A stretch of DNA of 64,000 nucleotides from Pedobacter sp. Leaf41 (lineage in GTDB: Bacteria; Bacteroidota; Bacteroidia; Sphingobacteriales; Sphingobacteriaceae). The stretch's first letter is position 1. Each line of letters begins with the position of its first letter. A program made the translations under genes and the position numbers. This document shows positions 1 through 8,234 of this stretch, piece by piece. The notes beneath the pieces were generated by a model. It saw nothing but the letters and a program-made list of their open reading frames with translations, did no database searches and had not been told where the DNA came from. The stretch lies in contig NZ_LMLE01000001.1 in the NCBI RefSeq assembly GCF_001422545.1, forward strand, positions 249,373 through 313,372. Reading direction: 5' to 3'.

Positions 1-786
1 TGGATAGGAAGATACCTCGATAGCAATTGCCAAACCTGTAAATTTCCTTACACTGCCATAGAGGTTGATGACTCACTTTCCTTGGCTATGAAAGGACAAA
101 CCAAGAAAGGAATAGCGCTCAAAGATCCAGCGGCTTTATATCGCAATACTAACGATCCTTTTTTTAAGGCCATGCTGAAGAGCGATAAGGAGCATCTTGA
201 TGAAGATAATTTAGGTTATTTGTACAAGACAATGATTGAGACGCAATCATCGGCAAGTTACATTCAAAATACGTCTAAAATTTACCAATCGAAATCCACC
301 TATCCTCAAAGTGGTTTTGCAAACCAATTGAAAACGGTATCTAAATTTATCTCATCTGGATTGAAAACCAGGGTATATTACGTTTCCCTGAGCGGTTTCG
401 ATACACACGTTAACCAAATAAACCAACAGGGGAATTTGCTGAAACAATACAGCGAAGGCATGGCTGCGTTTTTAAAAGACTTAAAATCAAATAATAAGCT
501 GGAAGATACTTTAGTGGTTACTTTTTCGGAATTTGGCCGTCGCGTAGAGCAAAATGCAAGTAACGGCACCGATCACGGCACAGCAAATAATATGTTCGTC
601 TTTGGCGGAAAATTAAAAAAACAGGGGATATTTAACAGCGCTCCAAATTTAAGCGATTTAGATACTGGTGATCTCAAATATCAACTGGATTTTAGACAGG
701 TTTACGGCACCATTTTAGATAAATGGCTGGATGTAAATAATGGCGATATCTTAAATAAGAAGTTTAATACCCTAGATTTTATTTAA
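1..786 (+). CDS. DUF1501 family protein, C-terminal part
   Basis: The reading frame is open from the first base, so the gene starts before the window; about 261 residues are visible, roughly the C-terminal 60 percent of a usual DUF1501 protein. Seen: the segment LSGFDTHVNQ, then FSEFGRRV and TDHGTANNMFVFGG, which together are typical of the DUF1501 / sulfatase-like fold. DUF1501 proteins are usually exported and in Bacteroidota often sit beside DUF1800 genes; that partner would lie outside the window. Substrate is unknown. A strong hairpin terminator follows at 858-892. An internal ATG at position 82 is unlikely to be the true start because the codons before it read as normal protein. Confidence 0.85.
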   Translation, partial: WIGRYLDSNCQTCKFPYTAIEVDDSLSLAMKGQTKKGIALKDPAALYRNTNDPFFKAMLKSDKEHLDEDNLGYLYKTMIETQSSASYIQNTSKIYQSKSTYPQSGFANQLKTVSKFISSGLKTRVYYVSLSGFDTHVNQINQQGNLLKQYSEGMAAFLKDLKSNNKLEDTLVVTFSEFGRRVEQNASNGTDHGTANNMFVFGGKLKKQGIFNSAPNLSDLDTGDLKYQLDFRQVYGTILDKWLDVNNGDILNKKFNTLDFI

Positions 787-857
787 AATTTAAAAAAGTT
801 CAGCAGAATTTTTTAGACCCAATTCGCAAGTACAGCAAAAATTTTGGTCACGTTAAC

Positions 858-892
858 AAAAAGAGCTAATCAAATTTGGATTGGCTCTTTTT
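858..892 (+). terminator. Rho-independent terminator after the DUF1501 gene
   Basis: A 14-bp stem with one G-U pair (AAAAAGAGCTAATC / GATTGGCTCTTTTT) encloses a 7-base loop and ends in a T run, 72 bases after the stop codon. Confidence 0.75.
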
Positions 893-943
893 GCTTAAAT
901 TATGGAGACTTTAAATGACCAGAAGCCCCAGATTTTTGGTATT

Positions 944-1297
944 TTATTTTCTTTTAAGTACATATACTGGCTTGCTACTGTCTGCTCCGGTTTGTTCGGA
1001 AAAGACTTGAAAAAGCTCGTATCCATAAGATTTAACTTTATTCAAAAAATCCATCGCAGATTTAAATTCCATCCTTTTTCCATCATCATCCTTAATAAAA
1101 CTGTCTTCTACATATTGTACATTTTGGCCATAATCTACAGCGATAAATACTTTCTCGGAGAAGGTTCGGGAAATAGGTTTAAACTGAATGTAATCTGTTT
1201 TTAATTCGCTCAGCCTGAGTCCACTTACAGTTTGGGCTTTTGCAATACTTGTTGCGAAGCAGGCGACAAGTGCCGACGCAATTAATAATTTTTTCAT
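944..1297 (-). CDS. small secreted protein, DUF4177-like
   Basis: 117 residues. The first 22 residues form a clear signal peptide ending in AKAQ, so the mature protein is periplasmic or secreted. The C-terminal half (KSYGYELFQVF ... KPVYVLKRK) resembles the end of DUF4177-type domains, in which a GWELV-like strand is followed by a closing YxLKR strand; this is a resemblance, not a firm assignment. It stands alone: the neighbours on both sides are on the other strand. Function unknown. Confidence 0.6.
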   Translation of the reverse strand: MKKLLIASALVACFATSIAKAQTVSGLRLSELKTDYIQFKPISRTFSEKVFIAVDYGQNVQYVEDSFIKDDDGKRMEFKSAMDFLNKVKSYGYELFQVFSEQTGADSSKPVYVLKRK

Positions 1298-1414
1298 GAT
1301 TTGTTTCTTTTGTGTGTGAGTGTAAATTAATAAGAATCAATCAATGAAAAAACAGAAATCAATTTTCGCAGTGTAACATTTTAGGCCAATATATATCTTA
1401 ACTTAAAAAATTGA

Positions 1415-1783
1415 ATGAACTTCTTAGGCAATATCATCTGGATTATTTTTGGCGGAATTTTTATATTTTTCGAATATATTATTGGTGGTTTAATCCTATG
1501 CTTAACCATTGTAGGTATTCCTTTCGGCATCCAGTGTTTTAAGTTTGCCATTGTTGGGTTAGCTCCGTTTGGCGTTAAAATCACCGATACTTCATCTAAC
1601 ACAGGTTGTCTATCTACCATAATGAATATTCTTTGGCTGGTTTGTGGCGGTTTTTGGATTGCGCTAACGCATTTATTGTTTGGCATTTTATTATGCATTA
1701 CCATTATCGGGATACCTTTTGGCAGGCAGCATTTCAAATTGATGAATCTGGCTTTCACGCCTTTTGGAAAGTCAATTTCGTAA
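1415..1783 (+). CDS. YccF domain membrane protein
   Basis: 122 residues, almost all hydrophobic. The protein is an internal duplication: GIPFGIQCFKFAIVGLAPFG in the first half matches GIPFGRQHFKLMNLAFTPFG in the second. Each half has a long hydrophobic stretch before the motif, giving about four membrane passes. This double motif is the hallmark of the YccF family of inner-membrane proteins, whose function is not established. It is a single gene, followed by an intergenic hairpin element at 1806-1864. Confidence 0.85.
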   Translation: MNFLGNIIWIIFGGIFIFFEYIIGGLILCLTIVGIPFGIQCFKFAIVGLAPFGVKITDTSSNTGCLSTIMNILWLVCGGFWIALTHLLFGILLCITIIGIPFGRQHFKLMNLAFTPFGKSIS

Positions 1784-1805
1784 AAGGCAGCATATTTTGT
1801 TCACT

Positions 1806-1864
1806 AGCCCCGATTGTAATGGAATGCCCGAAGCGTAGCGAGGCATGGAATGAAAAGCGGGAAC
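1806..1864. repeat. intergenic hairpin of AGCCCCGAT...AGCGGGA type
   Basis: The sequence AGCCCCGATTG opens and AAGCGGGAAC closes the element; CCCG pairs with CGGG, and TGCC (1825-1828) pairs with GGCA (1842-1845) around a 13-base loop. From memory, hairpins framed by AGCCCCGAT and AGCGGGA are scattered between genes in many Bacteroidota genomes; that recollection was not checked. Only one copy is seen here. Confidence 0.4.
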
Positions 1865-1902
1865 AAATTACCCGATGAAAACGAAAAATTGCGCTCCAAA
1901 AA

Positions 1903-2877
1903 CTATTGTATTAAGCCAATTTTTTTAGAGTGCTCGATGGCTTCATTACTATTTTTAAATAAGCAGGCACATACATTTTTTGCTTCTATCTTCTGAAGTA
2001 GTTCACGGGTTTCATTTTCCTTTTCAGGACGAATATTTCGGATGTAAACCGCTTCGATATTTTTTGGATATTTTTCTACAATGGAGGCATATATGAATGG
2101 ATCCTGCTGTGAATTATCGCCAAAAAAAATAAATTTTTGGTTCGGAAAGGCATCCAAAATTCGCATTACCCGGAGCAATTTACCTTCATGACCAGTTTTA
2201 CCGGTTTTAATTAAATCGCTCCAGCGTTTTAAAGTGTTCAGCAAAAAAGCACCATCTGGCAATTTGTTAAACTTAAATGTTTCCACCAAATAATCGTAAA
2301 GGTTCCATTCGCTGCTGCTTACATAAAAAAAAGGATTAGGCTGGTTCTTTTCGGTATGGGATAGCGCTAGCTGCTGGTAATGACTGGAGGCATCTGGAAA
2401 TGTTTTTCTGGTGTGTGGATTTTTGATAAAAAGTTCTCTCAACCTTCTTCCGATAGTAGCCGAATGTGAAATCATTACCGTATCATCAATATCAGAAATG
2501 AAAGCATATTGTGTAATGTGCGGTACATAAACTTTGCCCTCGTTAGCGGCTAAAACCTGGTTATTTTCATCTAAAGCTTCAACTTTTACAAAATGCCAGC
2601 CTGCTTCTACCTCGTGTAGTGCTTCCCATTCAAATTTAAAAAAACCATCTTTTTCGGTTTTATTGTAAATGGTTTGATCGAAAAATTGCAATCGGATGTT
2701 AACTAAAGGATAGGGTTTTAAGATGAAAAGTTTAAGTAGATGAATAATATTTACGAAAATATTGTTGCTGTAAATTTGAGATGTTTTAGCCCTTCGTTTA
2801 AAAACATGGCCATAAACTACGAGGTTATGTTTGTGGCCATAGCCATGGTAAATTTTTACGCTTACAGATTTATTCAT
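1903..2877 (-). CDS. App1 family (DUF2183) phosphatidate phosphatase-like protein
   Basis: 324 residues. The N-terminal ~120 residues look like a beta-rich accessory domain. From about residue 122 runs the DUF2183 / App1 catalytic domain of the HAD superfamily: DIDDT at 129-133 supplies the DxDxT nucleophile motif, YVSSSEWN lies near 185, a Lys-rich stretch TGKTGHEGK near 226, and FFGDNSQQD at 251-259 is the acidic metal-binding motif. In yeast App1 this domain removes phosphate from phosphatidate to give diacylglycerol. No signal peptide, so probably cytoplasmic or membrane-associated. It is divergent from the lipid kinase at 2938, which could run the opposite reaction. Substrate is inferred from family. 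Confidence 0.85.
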   Translation of the reverse strand: MNKSVSVKIYHGYGHKHNLVVYGHVFKRRAKTSQIYSNNIFVNIIHLLKLFILKPYPLVNIRLQFFDQTIYNKTEKDGFFKFEWEALHEVEAGWHFVKVEALDENNQVLAANEGKVYVPHITQYAFISDIDDTVMISHSATIGRRLRELFIKNPHTRKTFPDASSHYQQLALSHTEKNQPNPFFYVSSSEWNLYDYLVETFKFNKLPDGAFLLNTLKRWSDLIKTGKTGHEGKLLRVMRILDAFPNQKFIFFGDNSQQDPFIYASIVEKYPKNIEAVYIRNIRPEKENETRELLQKIEAKNVCACLFKNSNEAIEHSKKIGLIQ

Positions 2878-2937
2878 CGAAGTTAAAACAGAGTGAATTA
2901 AAAGTTGTTTGTGAAGTAACGCATTTAAGGCTAAAAC

Positions 2938-3792
2938 ATGAAATTGCTATTTATCATTAATCCAGGTTCTGGAAGTCACGATATTAATTTAAAAGAAGTA
3001 ATTTCTACTCACTTCAAAGGAGGAGATGTGAACATTGAACTCTTTGAATTGCCAGATGATTGTTCGTTAGATAAAATAAAAGCTAAAATCGAACAGTCGC
3101 AACCCGACCGTGTGGTTGCCGTTGGCGGAGACGGAACGCTGAAACTGGTGGCCGAGTGTTTGTTAAATAAAGAAATTCCAATTGGGATTATCCCCGCAGG
3201 ATCTGCAAACGGGATGGCCAAGGAGCTGGGAATACCTCAGGAAATTACTGAAGCACTTGATCTACTGAAAAATGGAAAAACCCAAAAGATTCACGTGGTT
3301 AAAATAAATGATGAAATATGCATTCATCTATCTGATTTGGGATTTAATGCTTACCTGGTAAAGAAGTTTGATACTTTGCCCGAGCGTGGGATGTGGGGAT
3401 ATGCTAAAGCGACATGGCATGCCTTGTGGAATCATAAACGCATGGATGTAGAATTGAATATTAAGGGCGAAACCATTAAATCGAAAGCAGCTATGGTAGC
3501 CATCGCAAATGCGACGATGTATGGCTCGGGTTTAAAAATTAATCCTGATGGAAAGTTGGACGATGAACTTTTTGAAATCGTTTTGGTTAAAGATTATTCA
3601 TACCTCGAAATATTAAAAGTTTGGATCACACGGCTTCCATTTAACCCTAAAAAAGTAGAAATTTTTCAAACATCGGCAATTAAAATTTCGTCTAAACATA
3701 AGGCCCATTTTCAGGTTGATGGTGAATATATGGGGAAAATAAATACGGTTGAAGCCCATATTTTACCCGCGGCGATAACTGTTATCGTTTAA
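2938..3792 (+). CDS. diacylglycerol/lipid kinase, YegS/DagK family
   Basis: 284 residues, the usual length. The N-terminal domain starts with LLFIINPGSGS, carries the nucleotide-binding GGDGT at 63-67 and PAGSANGMAKELGI near 86-99; the C-terminal beta domain ends with FQVDGEYMG, the typical family ending. Members phosphorylate diacylglycerol or related lipids in the cytoplasm with ATP. It faces away from an App1-type phosphatase, from which 60 bases separate it. Its TAA stop overlaps the stop of the convergent gene at 3789; both stops share the palindrome TTAA. The exact lipid substrate cannot be read from the sequence. Confidence 0.9.
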   Translation: MKLLFIINPGSGSHDINLKEVISTHFKGGDVNIELFELPDDCSLDKIKAKIEQSQPDRVVAVGGDGTLKLVAECLLNKEIPIGIIPAGSANGMAKELGIPQEITEALDLLKNGKTQKIHVVKINDEICIHLSDLGFNAYLVKKFDTLPERGMWGYAKATWHALWNHKRMDVELNIKGETIKSKAAMVAIANATMYGSGLKINPDGKLDDELFEIVLVKDYSYLEILKVWITRLPFNPKKVEIFQTSAIKISSKHKAHFQVDGEYMGKINTVEAHILPAAITVIV

Positions 3793-4181
3793 TTCAGTTC
3801 CCTACGATAGATTTGAATGGTAAAATAGAGTCTGAAAAACTCAGCAATAAAACATATTTTAAATAGTATATCGAACCAGCGTTCGCCTAAATTTAAAATT
3901 TCTGGCAAAAAGGTTATAAAGCCAATGGAAAATATCCAAACGATTAACCTGAATGGGAATTGGATAAAGTAGGTAATAAAACCAAATTTTTTGAAAAGGA
4001 ATAAGCCAACTGCAGATAGAAATAACGACAAAAACATAGGCAGTGTTAAAACAACCCTTATCTGAGATAACAGTTGATCCGGAATTTCATTTATATGGGT
4101 AATAATTGCCCAAAATTGTTTAGTAAGGAGTAAAATGCTAATGATATCTAGCAGGGCAAAAAACTTAGTGGCAGTTCTCAT
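3789..4181 (-). CDS. small integral membrane protein, unknown function
   Basis: 130 residues with about four hydrophobic segments (near residues 10-25, 45-65, 70-90 and 95-115) and charged ends. No family recognised. Its ATG follows the TAA of the upstream TonB-domain gene with no base between them (TAAATG), so the two are surely co-translated. Its stop overlaps the stop of the opposing lipid kinase by 4 bases. Alternative: a small DUF4149/DoxX-like membrane protein, but nothing decisive is visible. Confidence 0.65.
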   Translation of the reverse strand: MRTATKFFALLDIISILLLTKQFWAIITHINEIPDQLLSQIRVVLTLPMFLSLFLSAVGLFLFKKFGFITYFIQFPFRLIVWIFSIGFITFLPEILNLGERWFDILFKICFIAEFFRLYFTIQIYRRELN

Positions 4182-4835
4182 TTACTTACAGTATTTGGAA
4201 AGATACTGATCTGCTAAACTACTACCCATATTTTTAACAAACAAAAAATCTTCGCAAGCGCCTTGTTTATCACCTTGTTTAATTTTTTTTAAGCCGTTGT
4301 CAATTCGCTCATTTAAATAATCGTCATCAATACCCAACTGATTCTTAATAACGATAATCTGTGCTTCTTGTCCCGGTTTTGCCTGATTAATGTTTTTGTA
4401 AAAATTAATTACAGAATTTGTCAAACCTTCTTCCGCCTGGTAACTGCGAATGGCATCTTGCATATCTCTACTCGATTTACCTTCGCAATTAAAACCAGAA
4501 AGCTTAAAATTAACCGGTACTATCACTGCTGTTGTGGTATCATAACCGACAGGAACTTTCCATTTACCACTGCTTAATCTCACAAGCCTCAACGCTTCTT
4601 CGTCCAATTCGCTTAAAATGCTTTTGGTTACTCTTGAGGAATAAACATTTCCTTTTTCATCTAGTTTAAAACTGATGTTTACGGTACCTTGGATACAGTT
4701 ATTTTTTGAAAATGAGGGGTAAATGGTTTTTTCTCTTAAGAAACTTGTAAAACCATCTTTGCCCGATTTAAATTGCAACTGTGCCGTCGCAGCCAAACAG
4801 CAAAATATTAAGAAGATGGTGACTAGCCTTTTCAT
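4182..4835 (-). CDS. secreted TonB C-terminal domain protein with Sel1-like tail
   Basis: 217 residues. Residues 1-18 are a signal peptide (cleavage near ATA-Q). Residues ~25-115 form a TonB C-terminal domain (IYPSFSKNNCIQGTVNISFKL ... SGKWKVPV). The tail KQGDKQGACEDFLFVKNMG ... YLSKYC resembles the single Sel1/TPR-like repeat often seen at the end of Bacteroidota TonB-type proteins. No transmembrane anchor or proline-rich linker is present, so it is unlikely to be a classical energy transducer. Co-transcribed with the downstream membrane protein. Role unknown. Confidence 0.75.
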   Translation of the reverse strand: MKRLVTIFLIFCCLAATAQLQFKSGKDGFTSFLREKTIYPSFSKNNCIQGTVNISFKLDEKGNVYSSRVTKSILSELDEEALRLVRLSSGKWKVPVGYDTTTAVIVPVNFKLSGFNCEGKSSRDMQDAIRSYQAEEGLTNSVINFYKNINQAKPGQEAQIIVIKNQLGIDDDYLNERIDNGLKKIKQGDKQGACEDFLFVKNMGSSLADQYLSKYCK

Positions 4836-4966
4836 AATTACTAATTTACGGTTTTAGTCGCACTACAGATATGCTTTCGTGGAATATAAACCTCACAATT
4901 GTAAAAAGATAACAACGGTAAGGTTAACAATGTTTAAATCAGCGATGCCAGATTATTTCGATAATT

Positions 4967-5662
4967 TTATTGTTGCCCATTAAACGTAAAATTTAAGATA
5001 ATGTTTGGATCTGGACAATTTGCCAGGTATTGGTTTCTTTCGCTAAACTTACAAACGCCAGGATAATCGCCTTCGTAGTTTTCAATATTTTTTACCAGTT
5101 GAAAATGAAGGTGAGATGGCCAGTTACCATTTTCTTCTTTGGTGCCGAGTTCAGCAATTTTTTCTCCGGCTGAAATCATTTTACCTACTTTCAAATGGTT
5201 AATTGATGCTAAATTTAGGTGGCCATAAAGTGCGTGGAATTTGAAACCTTCGATATTATAAACTAAGATAATTGTGGCACCATAATCGCCGAAAGCATTG
5301 TTGTTGGCAAAACTATGAACCTCGGCATCGTAAAAATTATAAATTGAAGTTCCAGCTTCGCCCCAAATATCTACCCCCAAATGTAACCGCCGGGGTTCTT
5401 CTACACTACTAAAATGAGCACTTCGCGAATAAATCGTACGATGCTCATTATAACCGCCAATACCATAGCGAGCCTTAGCGGCGATGAGTTTTTGGTTTAT
5501 CCATTCAGAAAAAGAATCTGTATCGTTTAAAATCGCATCAGTTAATTCTAAATTCGAGACAGTAAAATCGAAGGGTAAAAGTTGATCTTGTTTAAGATCA
5601 AAATCGACAATTTTTTGAATGGCAGACGAATTTTCGTTAATAATTTGTTCAAAGGTTTTCAT
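4967..5662 (-). CDS. M23 family peptidase (LytM-like)
   Basis: 231 residues. The M23 zinc site is visible: HLGVDIWGEAGTSI gives the first His/Asp pair, and SHLHFQLV near residue 190 gives the HxH motif, with GHLN between them. M23 enzymes cut peptidoglycan cross-links. There is no obvious signal peptide, which is odd for a wall hydrolase; it may use another export route or act on a different peptide. Its ATG overlaps the stop of the upstream hemolysin-III gene (TAATG), so both belong to one operon. Confidence 0.85.
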   Translation of the reverse strand: MKTFEQIINENSSAIQKIVDFDLKQDQLLPFDFTVSNLELTDAILNDTDSFSEWINQKLIAAKARYGIGGYNEHRTIYSRSAHFSSVEEPRRLHLGVDIWGEAGTSIYNFYDAEVHSFANNNAFGDYGATIILVYNIEGFKFHALYGHLNLASINHLKVGKMISAGEKIAELGTKEENGNWPSHLHFQLVKNIENYEGDYPGVCKFSERNQYLANCPDPNIILNFTFNGQQ

Positions 5663-6297
5663 TAAAGCTGATCAAAAATATAAACGTGATTATAAATGTA
5701 ATGTGACAATGCACCGCCAATAACAAAGAGGTGCCACAGCTCGTGACTATGCATCCAGCGAAACATTTGTTTATCCTTGGCGTAATAATACGTGCCACCG
5801 ATGTAGAAAATACCGCCGAATAATAACCAAAAAATGGCACCAATGGGCAATGTGCTGAGCATTTTTTGTAGTAGTGGAACAATTAAACAGCCCATTAAAA
5901 TATAAATGGAGAGGGATATAGCAGTGCTCTTAAGTTTGTTAAAAATTTTTAAAAGGCAACCAATTATTGCAATTAACCATACAATAGCAAATAAACTCCA
6001 GCGTAACCATCCATCAAAAACCAGAAGGGCAGTGGGAGTATATGATCCTGCAATCATCAAATAAATGCAGCAGTGATCAAATTTTTGCCAAAAGCGAATG
6101 CCATAATCACTAGCAGGAAAACCATGATAAGTGGCACTTACGCCAAACAAAATAAACGTAGCAATGCTGTAAATCCAGGCTGCGGTGAATTGAATTGGTG
6201 TTTCGCATTTTTGGAGCAAAAAATAACCCGCTGGTATGGCTACCAATGCGGGTAGAAAATGTGTAAAGAAGTTTACCGGTTCTCTTAATTTTCTCAC
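5662..6297 (-). CDS. hemolysin III / PAQR family membrane protein
   Basis: 211 residues with about seven membrane passes. The PAQR/YqfA signatures are all present: HFLPALVAIP near the start, SATYHGF near 55, DHCCIYLMIAGSYTP near 72-86 and HSHELWHLFVIGGALSHY near the end, giving the Ser/His/Asp/His set thought to bind zinc. Family members are inner-membrane proteins of debated function; the name hemolysin is historical. The downstream M23 gene starts at the overlap TAATG. rbfA lies 5 bases upstream on the same strand, so hlyIII-M23 may be the tail of an rbfA transcript. Confidence 0.9.
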   Translation of the reverse strand: MRKLREPVNFFTHFLPALVAIPAGYFLLQKCETPIQFTAAWIYSIATFILFGVSATYHGFPASDYGIRFWQKFDHCCIYLMIAGSYTPTALLVFDGWLRWSLFAIVWLIAIIGCLLKIFNKLKSTAISLSIYILMGCLIVPLLQKMLSTLPIGAIFWLLFGGIFYIGGTYYYAKDKQMFRWMHSHELWHLFVIGGALSHYIYNHVYIFDQL

Positions 6298-6302
6298 GAT
6301 AA

Positions 6303-6680
6303 CTATTCTTCGCCTTCTTCTTTTTGTCTCGGTTCTTTAGCAATTTTATCAAAAAGATGATCCATGCGCTCTACATACTCATTTGTATCATCTACAAAAA
6401 AAGTAAGCTCTGGCACCACCCTAACCTGATGGCGGATTCTGGCGCCCAGTTTGTATCTAATTTCACCAGCATGAGCATTTACCGTATTAATGGATAAAGT
6501 AGTATTGGTAGTATTAAAAAAACTCAAATATACCTTTGCTACAGCCAAATCTGGCGATACCCGAACACGTGTAATCGTTACCAGCGTATTCGGCAAAAAT
6601 GCTCCACCCTCACGCTGAAAAACCTGTGCTAACTCTTCTTGTAGTACTCCTGCAAATTTCTGCTGACGTTTACTTTCCAT
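6303..6680 (-). CDS. rbfA: 30S ribosome-binding factor A
   Basis: 125 residues, the normal size. The start MESKRQQKFAGVLQEELA and the segment VTITRVRVSPDLAVAKVYLSFF fit the KH-type fold of RbfA, and VRVVPELTFFVDDT is the usual C-terminal strand. RbfA binds 30S subunits and helps mature the 5' end of 16S rRNA, mostly in cold conditions. The tail is Lys/Glu rich and looks disordered. It precedes hemolysin III and M23 genes on the same strand. hflX lies further upstream, separated by an inverted-repeat element at 6695-6759. Confidence 0.93.
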   Translation of the reverse strand: MESKRQQKFAGVLQEELAQVFQREGGAFLPNTLVTITRVRVSPDLAVAKVYLSFFNTTNTTLSINTVNAHAGEIRYKLGARIRHQVRVVPELTFFVDDTNEYVERMDHLFDKIAKEPRQKEEGEE

Positions 6681-6694
6681 AAGTTTTATTTTTC

Positions 6695-6759
6695 ATCATT
6701 GCGAAGTACGAAGCAATCTCACTCGCAAATTAAATTGCTTCATGCCTCGCAACGACGGA
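6695..6759. repeat. dispersed inverted repeat (TCATTGCGA...GAAGCAAT family), copy 1
   Basis: The left arm TCATTGCGAAGTACGAAGCA and the right arm TTGCTTCATGCCTCGCAACG are imperfect inverted copies about 20 bases apart. A second, better preserved copy lies at 22420-22503. Both are in short gaps between genes and carry no coding capacity. This copy sits between hflX and rbfA. Confidence 0.75.
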
Positions 6760-6767
6760 TTATTTAA

Positions 6768-7958
6768 TTAATATAACAGATTGCTATCATAAGGATATCT
6801 GGCTACATGCGCCGCTTTTACCTTATCATATAACAATGTTTTAAACTCTTCAATGTTTTCTTTTTCTGTAGCCGATATAAATAACACGGGCACTTTTCCA
6901 TGGCTCATCCAGCTTTTCTTAAATTCATCAATGCTTAATTTACCATCATCGTCTTCATCTTCCACTTCTGGTGAAACGTAGGCATCAATTTTATTAAACA
7001 CCAAAATCATATCCTTATCAATGGCGCCGATATCTTTTAGTGTTTCGTTAACAGTATTAATCTGATCTTCGAAATTTGGATGTGACACGTCTACAACATG
7101 AATCAATAAATCAGCTTCGCGAACTTCATCCAGGGTCGACTTAAAGCACTCTACCAAATGATGGGGCAGTTTTCTGATAAACCCAACGGTATCAGAAAGT
7201 AAGAATGGTAAGTTTTCAATTACCACTTTTCTAACTGTAGTATCCAGCGTAGCAAAAAGCTTATTTTCGGCAAACACTTCCGATTTGGAAAGCATGTTCA
7301 TAATGGTAGATTTGCCCACATTGGTATATCCAACCAAAGCTACACGAATCAGCTGGCCACGATTTTTGCGCTGAGTTTCGTTTTGTCTATCTATATTTCT
7401 TAACCGCTCCTTAAGTAGCGAAATCTTATTTAAAATAATACGTCTATCACTCTCAATCTGCGTTTCTCCAGGTCCACGCATACCAATACCACCCTTTTGG
7501 CGCTCTAAGTGAGTCCACATACCCGTTAATCGTGGCAATACATATTGCAGTTGTGCTAATTCTACCTGTGTTTTTGCTTGTGCAGTTTGGGCTCTGCTGG
7601 CAAAAATATCGAGAATCAGATTGCTTCGATCTAAAACTTTTACACCCAGCTCACGATCAATGTTCCGCAACTGCGACGGTGAAAGTTCATCATCAAAAAC
7701 AACGGTGTCAATCTCTTCCGATTTTACATAAGCTTTAATCTCCTCTAGCTTTCCTGTACCCACAAATGTTGCCCGTTCTGGCTTAAGCATTTTCTGAGTA
7801 AATACTTTCTCTACTTGTCCTCCTGCTGTATCAACAAGAAAAGCCAATTCATCTAAATATTCTTTTGTTTGCTCTTCCTTTTCTCCCGGAGTAACAACGC
7901 CAACCAAAACGGCTCGTTCCTGCTTAATCGCAGTATCATAAAATTTTTGTTTTCCCAT
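6768..7958 (-). CDS. hflX: GTPase HflX
   Basis: 396 residues from the ATG at 7958; an upstream UUG would add ten residues but the protein then begins untypically. Order: N-terminal HflX domain with the conserved GTGKLEEIKAYV and VVFDDELSPSQLRNI, the linker MRGPGETQIESDRR, then the GTPase domain with G1 GYTNVGKST, G3 DTVGFIRKLPHHLV and G4 NKID. HflX splits stalled or stressed 70S ribosomes and hydrolyses GTP and ATP. A -7 promoter element lies just 11 bases before the start codon. The gene is probably the first of a transcript that may run into rbfA. Confidence 0.94.
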   Translation of the reverse strand: MGKQKFYDTAIKQERAVLVGVVTPGEKEEQTKEYLDELAFLVDTAGGQVEKVFTQKMLKPERATFVGTGKLEEIKAYVKSEEIDTVVFDDELSPSQLRNIDRELGVKVLDRSNLILDIFASRAQTAQAKTQVELAQLQYVLPRLTGMWTHLERQKGGIGMRGPGETQIESDRRIILNKISLLKERLRNIDRQNETQRKNRGQLIRVALVGYTNVGKSTIMNMLSKSEVFAENKLFATLDTTVRKVVIENLPFLLSDTVGFIRKLPHHLVECFKSTLDEVREADLLIHVVDVSHPNFEDQINTVNETLKDIGAIDKDMILVFNKIDAYVSPEVEDEDDDGKLSIDEFKKSWMSHGKVPVLFISATEKENIEEFKTLLYDKVKAAHVARYPYDSNLLY

Positions 7959-7968
7959 GTAATATGTA

Positions 7969-7976
7969 CAAAGATA
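7969..7976 (-). promoter_or_regulatory. -7 promoter element of hflX
   Basis: TATCTTTG on the minus strand is an exact match to the Bacteroidota -7 consensus TAnnTTTG. It ends 11 bases before the ATG, so the leader would be only a few bases long. No clear TTG at the -33 position is seen. Confidence 0.55.
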
Positions 7977-8234
7977 CAAATTTTGCAAATTGAAAATTGG
8001 CTAGGCCTACACAGCTAGCAACAACTTACATTCAAACAATAAGTCTGGTAAAAAGCAATAGCTTAAGCCCGTTTGCATTTAATCTGAATTATAATCTCGA
8101 AATTGATTAAGGATTCGGTTAGAACTATTGGTTAATTAGTTTGAACAACATTTGGTTTTTAATTTTTGTTTAACCTTCAGTATCTAACTACAATATTATG
8201 TTCTAATTTAGATTGAAACTTATCTAACTAGAGG

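Noticed and set aside
1381-1758. 125-codon frame opposite the YccF gene
   Set aside because: The YccF product has a clear family signature and internal repeat; the antisense product has neither.
3789-3792. Overlapping convergent stop codons sharing TTAA
   Set aside because: Real but common in compact genomes; no functional meaning is indicated.
8000-8234. TPP or other riboswitch before pnuC
   Set aside because: I looked for the conserved CUGAGA and thi-box core sequences and a matching fold and saw none.
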